NCBI GenBank assembly: GCA_905221605.1
Contig: CAJNDS010002712.1
Coordinates: forward strand, 579,501 to 643,500
Direction of reading: 5' to 3'
DNA: 64,000 bases
From: Symbiodinium natans
Lineage: Eukaryota > Sar > Dinophyceae > Suessiales > Symbiodiniaceae
Shown here: positions 11,105-19,739 of the stretch, one piece after another
Numbering within the stretch: position 1 is the first letter of the stretch
Layout of the letters: every line of letters begins with the position of its first letter
Program-made: the position numbers and the translations under genes
Notes under the pieces: generated by a model
What the model was told of the DNA's origin: nothing
The model's input: the letters and a program-made list of their open reading frames with translations, nothing else
Database searches by the model: none

Positions 11105-11780
11105 TGGGCCCTGACTAGGGCCACATTGAACCCTAAGCCATGACTTGGACGAGTCCAGGCACAGTGCAGAGCGCCAAAGGCGACCAACTGGGCGCACTAC
11201 GAAGCTTTCAGAGCAGTTTGAGTTTGCCCGGCGCTCAGCTGGAGCCCTAAATCAAACGAAGGCGAGGTTCGGAGTTTTCGTTTGGGGGGTGCCATGTTTG
11301 AAGCAGATTTGGAGCTTTCTTGGGCGTTTGGGTCTGTTCGGAGATTCTGCTTGTGGGCGCTTAGAAGTTCTCAGGCTCGAGATGGCTCGAGGGGTTATGC
11401 CAAGGTTGCGGACAATGGCCCTCCCTCCATTCCTCCATTGGAGGGCTGAGCCTTGAGACGCTTTGCCCTTTTCGGTGTTGGCTCCTCCCGGTTTCCTGCC
11501 CAATGGCGAAAAGTCAAGTTTGCAGCTTCAGCTGGTGTTGTCGCTTGTGCACTCCAACACTCCTAGCGCACTGCCAGTATACCAAGAACCCATGACCTTT
11601 TCAACCAGTAGCATGAACGACCTTCGGCGGTCAAGGTCGTGCGGATTTTCGGCATGCACCCAGGTTTCCTATAGTTCTAAGTTCTAAAATGAGAATGTAT
11701 CCACCCAAGGCTGGAGCTTGTTGTTTGCAAAGTATGCGAAACCTCAAGTTGAGACGGTGTGGAAAGACTTGTAGCTAAGT

Positions 11781-12045
11781 TCAGTGGGCGGAGTAGTTGC
11801 AGGTGTTCAAGGCCTGTTGCATCACCTCCACTTGTCTTACGTCGTTAATGCCCATGAGGCGTGCGGAGGCAAAGGCTCCTAGTCTTAGTCCTAGGATAAA
11901 CTGCTGCCGAAATCTCACAGGAGTCAGAAGGACAGCGCCATCCACCAAGAGAGCAGCAGGCTGGTCGGGTCTATCCCAAAACCCATCCCCTGCCGCAGTC
12001 CCGAATTCAAGGGTAAAGCTAGGCCACCGAGTAGGGTGAAGGCTT
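11781..12045 (-). CDS. terminal exon of an unrecognised minus-strand gene
   Basis: On the minus strand the acceptor CCTCAG (just above 12045) opens an 87-residue frame ending in TGA at 11781-11783. It reads like a globular protein: TLEFGTAAGDGFWDRPDQPA, then VRFRQQFILGLRLGAFASAR, then NDVRQVEVMQQALNTCN. The frame has no internal stop and unlike its surroundings is not repetitive. No domain is recognised. Upstream exons should lie at higher coordinates, but the adjacent GA-rich repeat block (12215-12560) hides them. It lacks an ATG, which fits an internal or terminal exon. Confidence 0.45.
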
Positions 12046-12213
12046 CTGAGGGCGGGGGGAGGTCCAAGGGCCCTTGAGGGTTCGGGATCGACTTTGGAGG
12101 TTGAGGGCTAGCTGTAAGTGGGGGTTTGTAAGTAACCCAAAATAACGTGGTTACAAGCAGTGGCTTCCGCAACTATCCTCGAGCACAAGCAGGTGCACGC
12201 GGCAACCTCAGTG

Positions 12214-12562
12214 AAGAGAGAGAGAGAGAGAGAGAGCGAGAGCGAGAGCGAGAGCGCGAGCGAGAGCGAGAGCGAGAGCGAGTGACAGAGAGAGAGCGAG
12301 AGAGTCAGTGAGAGAGAGAGAGAGAGTGAGAGTGTGAGAGAGGGAGTTTGAGCGAGAGTGAGAGACAAAGAGAGAGAAAGAGGTAGTGCAAGAGCGAGAG
12401 AGCATGAGAGTGAGTGAGAGAGAGTGAGAGAGAGTGAGAGAGAGTGAGAGAGAGTGAGAGAGAGTGAGAGAGAGTGAGAGAGAGGTGAGAGAGGTGAGTG
12501 AGAGGTGACAGTGACAGGTGAGAGGTGAGGGGTTAAGGGTGAAGGGAGAGGGAGAGAGAGAG
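12214..12562. repeat. GA-rich microsatellite
   Basis: GAGAGAGC, GAGAGTGA and related units run for about 350 bp. The purine strand here is complementary to the pyrimidine strand of the 10.8-11.1 kb array, so the two arrays form a long imperfect inverted pair. Confidence 0.9.
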
Positions 12563-12821
12563 CCAATGAGAGAATACTAACCCTTTCCCCGGACGTTCGT
12601 CTCTGGGGCCCGAGAAGGGTATACTTTCATCACATCAGAGCTCGGCTATTTGGGGCGTTTGTGGTTCTTGGAGGAGGAGCACGGAAGTTATCTTCTAGCG
12701 GCATGTTCGAGGGTTTTCTTTCGGGCCGGCGGGGCTCACCAAACTTCACCAACAGACATTCCGACAAATCCCGGCACTCCTAAACCCTGCAGATCTTTGC
12801 CTCGAAGCCCTGTGCTCCAGG

Positions 12822-12863
12822 ATCGTGGCGGCCGTGCAAGCCACATTAGGCGCTCTCGGGGGT
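12822..12863 (+). CDS. weak candidate small exon
   Basis: Acceptor CTCCAG|G and a donor-like GTGAGG bound a frame reading IVAAVQATLGALG. It is short; confidence is low. Confidence 0.2.
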
Positions 12864-13559
12864 GAGGGTCTGGATCCTCTTGGCAAGTATATGTGGAATC
12901 ATGTTTGCATCATGTTCTGTCGAATTTAGGCATCGTGCCCAATCCAACCTTCCAACACATTGCTGACGGGGGAGGCGAGGGTGGTGTGGTTTAGTGGGAG
13001 CTGCTGTATTCAGAACAGCCCCTCCCAACATGCCAAGTGCAGGCTTGACTGCAGGCCAGGCAAGAAGGCCGCACCCTCCAGGCTCGTCGGTCTTAGGTTT
13101 GGTGGTTGGAGTTGCAGGGAGACCACGGTTTCCAAGCAACCAGGTTGCTGTTTCCTGCCAACCGTGCATAGTAGAATGAGATGCTGCTTCCCACCACAAG
13201 AGCTGAAGCGGTTGCGAACACGAACCCTCGGATTTAAGCCAAGTGCTGAAGAGCCTGGCACAAGGCCTTACACACCCTAAAGCGACTTTTGGCCCCCCCA
13301 AAACTGGCCCCAAACTGTGTGGCATTTTCTTTCGAGGCAGCCTTGGGGACGAGAAGAAGTCGGCGCTTCTGGGCGTGCTCTAAGTGTCTTAGTGCAATCC
13401 CCTCCCCTGACTTCAACTTTTGCGAATATGTTATGGTATTTATGAATTATGGGGAATGAATTATGCAAGGGGTTTTGTACTTTGCGGGGGGCGAAGAACA
13501 AATTATAAAGTTCTACGGGCTCTCTTGTTAACGTGTGAGGTAGGCTGGGTAGGCTTACT

Positions 13560-13760
13560 ATCATCATAGTAATTTCATAGAAGCGTATAGAAATATATAA
13601 ATCTGTTGATGAAGGAATGAAGTCATATATTCATCCAATTATGTATATATATATATATGTATTCTTAATCATTTAATCTTGCAATGTTATATAGTAATCC
13701 ATATAGTGCAAGTCTAACGTTGTGCTTATAGTTTATACAACCATGATATATAGTAGTTAC
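13560..13760. other. AT-rich block
   Basis: AT-rich low-complexity DNA with a TA dinucleotide tract near 13643-13658. No gene is seen. It precedes the PDZ/RING gene region. Confidence 0.5.
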
Positions 13761-14424
13761 ATTTTAATCATGATCTATAGAAAGCCGACTGCCTCCAACA
13801 TCTCGCTAGTTGCTGCAGCCGCCAAAGCAGCGGCCAAAGTTGCGGCTTGCAACGGGCATTGCGGACAAAAACCTGCAAAGTCAAACTTTCTTCGCGATTG
13901 GACGTGGCTTGCCATAAAGCCATGAACGCATGATCTGATGCCCCAATAGTGGCCGAACGCTCCCACGCTACATTTGCTTCTTCTTATACCTGGCGTTGCT
14001 CCCACTGGCATGAGACCCTCCAATTTCAGGCATCCACCATCTGCAGCCTGAATGTATATGTGTGATGTTCGTTTGTGTGTGTATGTGTGTAAGTTCCCCC
14101 TAAGCACAACGAACCCGAGTGGCAGGTGATACCATGAACCTTTCGAAGATGCGCGCGAAGGCGGGCTGGAAAAGCGGGCGGGTTTGCAGGCGCGCGGTGG
14201 AGCGCAGTTTATAAGAGGTGCCTTCAACGGCCATGTGTCTGTATAATCTTGCGCAAAACGCAACAGAATCACTTCAACTCTTTGTGTGCGCATGTTGAAG
14301 ACTTCCATGGCGGAGTGCAAGTCTTGGCAACCGGCCGCCCCTCGTGACTGCGAGTTGTCAAGTGTGTCTCTTTCAATGTTCCGGTACTTCTGAACTTCCA
14401 CCACATGCCCACGGGGGCAGTGCT

Positions 14425-14440
14425 GCCATTTTGGCTTAAG
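14425..14440 (+). other. relic dinoflagellate spliced-leader sequence
   Basis: GCCATTTTGGCTTAAG matches the 3' 16 bases of the conserved dinoflagellate spliced leader (GCCATTTTGGCTCAAG) with one mismatch. It is on the same strand as, and 88 bases upstream of, the ATG of an intronless gene. Such embedded leaders are known marks of genes re-inserted from trans-spliced mRNA. The 5' six bases of the leader are not recognisable. Confidence 0.7.
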
Positions 14441-14527
14441 GGCACAGGTCGCAGCAAGACAGCCACACACGGACACGAGATGCCGTGTTTGTCCAGGAAG
14501 GTCTTTTTCCCCGGCTGTGGACGGCGC

Positions 14528-15115
14528 ATGCCTTCCAATTCGTACCGGGTAACGCTTCAAAGGCAGACAGTGGAGGACCAGTTTGGCATTGTCATTACCT
14601 ACACAAAACGCGGGGAAGGGCTGCTGATCAAAGACGTGGGCCGGGAGTCGGCGGTCTTACAGTGGAGCCAGGAGCATCCAGAGCACCCGATCCGCATCGG
14701 GTGTGCCATCCTCTCCATCAACGGGGAAAGTCAGATTGAGCCCATGTTGGAGCAGCTACATACGTCCTGCAAGCTTGAGATGGTGATCACGCGCGATCTC
14801 ACGGCCAACCAGCAGCAGACTCTGCAAAGGTCGCTGCAAAAGACAGTACCTTCTTTCTTGGTGGAGTCGCTTCCTCGGGTTTGCGAGAATCATCGGCATG
14901 CCGGAGATGTTTGCGCCATTTGCTGTGAGGATCTGGACGGCACCTCACCGGTCCAGCTGCCATGCGGACATGCATTCCATGCCCCTTGTGTGAAGACCTG
15001 GCTTGTCACACGCAGCCGCCGCTGCCCGCTGTGCAACCGGGAAGTGGAGTTGAACCGGGCGGGTGATCCGCAGCTTCCTCGCGCGCTTCAAGAAGCATCC
15101 GAGAGTCTCCAGTGA
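14528..15115 (+). CDS. PDZ-like plus RING-H2 E3 ubiquitin ligase, intronless
   Basis: The product is 195 residues from the ATG at 14528. The ORF is open upstream to 14405, but the 14528 start fits the domain edge and leaves the spliced-leader relic in the 5' UTR. Residues about 5-90 look like a PDZ-type fold: a QFGIVITY strand, then IRIGCAILSINGES, the usual PDZ dGD.IlsvNG region. Residues 129-169 are a RING-H2 finger: C129-x2-C132, C146, H148, H151, C154, C166-x2-C169 (CGHAFHAPC and CPLC are visible). RING-H2 proteins recruit an E2 and catalyse ubiquitin transfer; the PDZ-like part would bind target C-termini. No intron interrupts it, and together with the leader relic this indicates origin by retroposition. 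The RING call is strong; the PDZ call is by motif only. Confidence 0.8.
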   Translation: MPSNSYRVTLQRQTVEDQFGIVITYTKRGEGLLIKDVGRESAVLQWSQEHPEHPIRIGCAILSINGESQIEPMLEQLHTSCKLEMVITRDLTANQQQTLQRSLQKTVPSFLVESLPRVCENHRHAGDVCAICCEDLDGTSPVQLPCGHAFHAPCVKTWLVTRSRRCPLCNREVELNRAGDPQLPRALQEASESLQ

Positions 15116-15119
15116 GCGC

Positions 15120-17260
15120 GCTGGGAGTGAAGCCGAAAATGGTTTAAAGATGTCTAGATTACGCACAAGTAAAGAGCCCGGAAGCGGACGGGGCCTGCGA
15201 TGAAGGCAGCCGAGGGTTTGGAAGGGTGGCACCCCACTCACAAGGAGCGGGTGTTGGCCCCTTGGGAAAGAGCGCTCAAGGAACTCAGATCGCTCGAATA
15301 GTCGTTGAATCCGAAGAGGGGTTATCGGAGAGCTGCTCTTTCTGTGCAAATGCATGCGTCGGGGAAGTAAGAGAATCGGACTTCTCCCCGTGAGAATTCG
15401 CAAGTTCCGATCATGTAAAGCGTCGCGTCCAACTTTTTTCGGACTTAGCACATCTTTCCAAGACTTTCTCGAAGCTCTGCGCTTACACAAAAGGAGGGGG
15501 CGCGTCATCCTCAACTTCTTACCTGCGTTCTCCGGGCCTCCAGTCACCCGGGATGATTGTTTGCCTGAGTTTTTAACAGAGCCCTAAAATCGAAATAGCA
15601 AGCAAAAACCTTGAAAGGCTTCTGGGCGACGGCGGTCACTTCAGGCAGATGCAATCCGCGGCCTGGAGGCAGGTTTAGCAGTACATTGACAAATTGGGGT
15701 CCACGTTCCATCCACGGCTTAATGTGTTCATTGCTTAGAGTTTAGGGTTTACTAGGATTGCCCTGGGGAAAAGGGGGTGTAGGGTAGGGTTGAATCGAGG
15801 GGGTTTGTGTGAAGTCAGTCTTGCCTTCAGCCTGAGCTTGCAAGAGGTGTTGCTTGGACCTCAGAAATCCATAAAGCTGAGCCCGACCCAATCCTCTTGC
15901 TCTTGCAGCTCATGGGTTCTCAAGGTAGACTGTGGGTCCTCAAGCCAGGACTCGGGAGACGCCCTCTCATTCGAATTGCCGCGGCGCCGAGTTTTTACCG
16001 GTGGTTGTTTAGGATTCGTGGTTGGGTTTGGGGTGTCGGGCTTACTTGCAAACCCGCGCCGAGCAGATCTTCTCATTTGACAGGTTGAGCCTGCCAATAC
16101 CTCTTCCGGGGGTCCCCAATTCGTGCCCGGAAAAAAGTTGAGTTGAACTAGGCTGGCACAATTGTGGCAGCACTACCTTTTGTGGGGAGGCATGGCTACA
16201 CCCTGTAAGCTAGAGAAACCCAGGAACCTTGTGGATTGGGTGGAGGCCCTTTAGGGTTGCAGACATTGTCTCAGGTTCCTGCAGTGGGTGGATGACCACC
16301 GGGCGGTCAAGGCGTGCTTCACCATGTCTCTGCAGCTTCGCGCAAAGCTGCGGCTTCCGCTCAGGGTTCTGGTTTTAGGTTTAGGGGTTTAGGGTTTAGG
16401 GTTCGCAGTCCCTCCTCAAAAAAAGGGTTTGGGGTTGCCTGGTTTTAGGCTGGGGGTTTAGTTTACTTGTGCTTTTATAGGGGTTACAGGGGAAGAGGAA
16501 GCTCACAACCTCAAGATTAGTTTGAAGGCAACTCGGTACAAGCCTGCGCCGACTTAAAGAAACCTGAGCTGATTCGACGCCATGAATGTTCCATGCCTCC
16601 TATGTAGGGTGCCCAAAATGGGCCCATCACTTAGCCCATGGCAACCTTAAGGCTTGAGGAGTTTAGGCCTTCTTTGCGGTGCTCGACTCTGGAACTCCCA
16701 GACTCCATTTGTTGAAGGTGCGGGAGCAGCGCCGCTGTGCTGGGCCGGGGGCCCAGGAGCTGAAATCCCGCCCCGCCCCCCCAAACCAGAAAAAAGATGT
16801 TCAAAGCCTTGGTCTAGCTACCCATGCGGGGGGCAAGCCGCCAGCTGTCAGACCTTCCGGTTTAAGTTCCATGCCGCTTCGAGGCCCACGAGTAGCTGTG
16901 CGTTGTAAGGGCAAGAAGGCAAGAAGCTGGGACATCCCACTTACGAAGGTTCTCCAGCGCTGAACTCGATTCCTTCCGGCTCGTCTTCGCGGTGCCGGGC
17001 CAAGCCAGACAGCAGTTTCGGCCTGAATCCTGCAGCCCTGTTTGATCCGTGACAAGATTCGCATGCGCGGTTGCTTGTAATGAGCAAGAATGAGCCTATA
17101 GGGTTCGAGATTTGAACTTGGAGCTTGCAGCGTGTCTTAAACGCAATAAGCAAACTCGGCTCTGCTTGTTGAAGGGCAGACGCCCTTTTGTCAGAGAGTC
17201 TGTGCTGCAAACGTTTCGAGCAACATCGGCACGTCCATGCTCCGCACAAGAACTTGAGCG
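15120..17260. other. non-coding stretch
   Basis: No gene is supported. TTTAGGG-like units occur at 15738-15752 and 16375-16440. Minus-strand frames over 14945-15547 and a + frame at 15790-16080 contain telomere-like repeats and have no domain. Confidence 0.5.
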
Positions 17261-17264
17261 TCAC

Positions 17265-17400
17265 TGTTCAGTGAGCTGCCTCTGTGAGAAGGAGTGCGAC
17301 GCCAACCATAGTGGCAACCTGGAGCTCTCAGAAGTCGGCGCGGGCCTCGAAGACTCGATGCATGGAACAGCAAGGCAGCACTTCAGTGAAGTGCCCCCTA
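17265..17400 (+). CDS. EF-hand-like exon
   Basis: The frame contains CDANHSGNLELSEVGAGLED. The segment D-A-N-H-S-G-N-L-E-L-S-E (17298-17333) fits the 12-residue EF-hand calcium loop DxNxSGxLxxxE exactly. The preceding helix is atypical, with cysteines in place of the usual Phe, so exon borders are uncertain and the 5' border may be the AG near 17267. It may belong with the candidate exons at 17551-17619 and 18893-19018. Confidence 0.45.
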
Positions 17401-17550
17401 CTTTGGAGGCCTATGGCCTATGCTCAGCCGATCTGAGGTGGTTTCTTGGAGAAGCTCGGTCTACCAGCCCTTGCGACAACCGAGGTCGGGTAGCCACAGG
17501 GTTGCCGCTGTGGACCTATCACAGAACGTTTTCTCATCTGTTGGGTGCAG

Positions 17551-17619
17551 GAGCGCAGCGTCTTGCTGGCCGACACCGAGAAAGCCAGGGAAACAGCAAG
17601 AAGCTCAGGCTTACCACAG
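17551..17619 (+). CDS. candidate internal exon near the EF-hand exon
   Basis: GTGCAG|G acceptor and CAG|GTGATG donor bound exactly 23 codons in phase 0, beginning ERSVLLADTEKARETARSSG. It is helical and hydrophilic. No family is recognised. Confidence 0.4.
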
Positions 17620-17764
17620 GTGATGCAGGCACTGCCACCCCAGAAGTGCTGGCATGCGTTCGGGCTTCGCAACCCTTGGCTGAACACTTGCATGGCTTCT
17701 CCACTGGGTGCCCTGTATGTAAGACTGTCAGCTTAGGATAAGGAGGGCTCCTAGGAAAGCAGTG

Positions 17765-17971
17765 ATGGACAAGTTGGGTATCTCCCATACAGTCTCAACA
17801 AGAAACATCCATGGTTTCCCGGCTAAGGCAGCCACGGTCGGCGTGATGGACATGGGTGCGAAGGGCGAAGGCCTGCTCATGATTGCTGGCCCACAGCTTG
17901 GGTTTCCAGAGATCCTGCCGAGTCTGTCTCGTTGCCTCTGGGACCCAGTTCCTTTTGCAAATCTGCAGTGA
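17765..17971 (+). CDS. uncertain open fr.ame with ATG
   Basis: A 68-residue frame starts at ATG 17765 and ends TGA at 17969-17971. It reads KAATVGVMDMGAKGEGLLMI internally. The opposite strand is also open, so the strand is not certain. No domain is recognised. Confidence 0.25.
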   Translation: MDKLGISHTVSTRNIHGFPAKAATVGVMDMGAKGEGLLMIAGPQLGFPEILPSLSRCLWDPVPFANLQ

Positions 17972-18892
17972 TGAGTTGCAGCAGGGGGGGTGGCCTTCAT
18001 CAGGAGAGAGTATGGTTTCGGCTGAAGCAGTTTTCACCCTAAGCTGTTTCGGCATGCGGATGCATCGACTGAATCTAGCAGGGAGGTTGTGGCAAAGCAA
18101 CCTTTCACGCACCACCCACGCACTGGTTCCTGGCAGCTGTGAACTTCTGGGTGCTCGTGCAGCTGATTCGAATTCAGCAGGGACCTCAGAGGACTGTGCG
18201 GGGAAGCCTTTTGGAACCTTACGGTGCCAATACATGCCAATCTAAAAAAACAACGAAGATTTATTTGAGGTCTTTTCAAGAAGTGGCGTGATTGAAGAGG
18301 CTTGAGGAAAGCCGAGCTTCCTGTAGACGTCGGTAGCTCCAACTCTATGAATACCCATGCGCATAGCCAGCAGAATAGACACCATTCCTTGTGGCTCAAT
18401 CCCAGCAGCTGTCAGACTCCATACAGCCCCTGCCAATCCCAGGTTTAGTCGTGACGAGAGCAAGGCAGGATGCCTCGTCCAACAAATGATTGCCGGCGGA
18501 AAGTGAAGACCCCGTGCTGGCTGGCCGCACAGCGTGTTGAGTGTTACGAGGCTTGACTTAAGCCGGCCTAGCTGGACGTGTCCCAACCACCCTTGGCTTT
18601 CTCAGCATTGCATGCAAGCAGGCTTCCACCACTCTTCCACCTACCGTGGCATCCTTCGCAATACAGTACCGAGTTTGGCCCCCTAAGATTCAGAGGACTC
18701 CAAAGGTTCCCATGACTCCCCTTACTAAGGTTTTGGGGTCGGCACCCCATCCAGGGAGTCATGCTACAAATGTGTTTCCATGGGAGGTCCTGGAGCGTGA
18801 GACGCGGGCGATTCAGCAAACTGCGCCGGCAGCTCAAAGAGACAGGGAGCAGGTGTCTGTTTGATCAAAGCATCATGTTGTATTGCGTCCAG

Positions 18893-19018
18893 GACACGGA
18901 GAACCCTGAAAACGCTGCGCTTGGAGCCATTGCGCACCAAAGGTTTTCCCAGGCCGAAGTCGACAGCTTCCGCGAGAGCTTCGTGAGCTGGTTTCACCAA
19001 CAGGAGAAGCATCCTTAA
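18893..19018 (+). CDS. candidate terminal exon, possibly EF-hand-gene related
   Basis: GTCCAG|G opens 41 codons to TAA. The sequence includes RFSQAEVDSFRESFVSWFHQ, like the helix that precedes an EF-hand loop in calmodulin-type proteins, but here the loop is missing and the protein ends QQEKHP. It may be the final exon of the gene suggested at 17.3-17.6 kb. Minus-strand frames at 18242-18586 are also open. Confidence 0.4.
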   Translation, partial: DTENPENAALGAIAHQRFSQAEVDSFRESFVSWFHQQEKHP

Positions 19019-19524
19019 GTTCAGATTGCATTGTGCTAGAGGCTGTGACAATGCTAGTGCTCATACCTTGAGGAATCCTACACATGAGATCTCTCTCTCT
19101 CTCTCTCAATCAAACTAGCGCCCCTAAAGATACAGGCATCCACCAGTGTTTGCAGGGCTTAAGGCACACGACGCCGATAATCACATCACAAGCAGCCGAC
19201 AACTTGGAAGGATCTGCGCTCCTCGAACGTCTATGCATTTGGTGATGTCGTCGTGCTGGCATGTTTCATGAGTGAACTGGGTTCGGTTACTGGGTTCGGT
19301 GTTGGCGAGGAACGCTTGGGGGAAAAAGTAAAGTCGCGAACGTTTCTGCGGGTCTCTGTCGTCTCGGGTCCCTTTCCTGTTGTCCAAAGGAGGGTTTTTG
19401 CGGGCTTCGTTGCGTCATGGGCACCCGCCATTCAGAAACCAGCGTCGCAAGCCTGACCCGCACAGTACACACATCACCCCAAACAGGTAGGTAACATGCA
19501 GACTTCCACCTCCATCCAGGACGG

Positions 19525-19731
19525 ATGCCGTCACAAGGAGCTGACGAAGGCACGGGGCTTGGTTCAAGAGACACTCTAAATGGCGCTTCAATCTTGCGGA
19601 AGCGTTGTGAGGAGACGCTGGACAGCCTCATCCGATCATTGGGTGTGCGGGTTAACGAGGATCAACGGAAGAGGCGCGCGTCCTCTTCTGTTTCTCTGGT
19701 GTTACACGGCTTTCTTTCTCGACAGGGCTGA
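19525..19731 (+). CDS. small open frame, unknown
   Basis: The frame is 68 residues from ATG to TGA. The central part reads LRKRCEETLDSLIRSLGVRV then NEDQRKRRAS. It is charged and helix-like, with a plausible acceptor GGAAG|C inside, so the true exon may start near 19600. Confidence 0.3.
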   Translation: MPSQGADEGTGLGSRDTLNGASILRKRCEETLDSLIRSLGVRVNEDQRKRRASSSVSLVLHGFLSRQG

Positions 19732-19739
19732 GCATTGAG

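Noticed and set aside
10445-11143. 232-codon + frame through the CT repeat
   Set aside because: Most of its length is Ser/Leu/Thr/His from the microsatellite, and all three frames are open there.
12108-12566. 152-codon minus frame through the GA repeat
   Set aside because: Low-complexity Ser/Leu translation of the microsatellite.
12846-13325. 159-codon minus frame
   Set aside because: No recognisable domain and no clear link to the minus exon at 11781-12045; several overlapping frames are open.
13775-14560. 261-codon open frame on the minus strand
   Set aside because: It overlaps the 5' region of the PDZ-RING gene, includes a TG-repeat-derived His/Thr/Tyr stretch, and shows no domain. The opposite strand is also coding-like in part.
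18242-18586. 114-codon minus frame with fairly protein-like text
   Set aside because: It lies inside the suspected EF-hand gene on the other strand, lacks a domain, and the strand cannot be decided from sequence alone.
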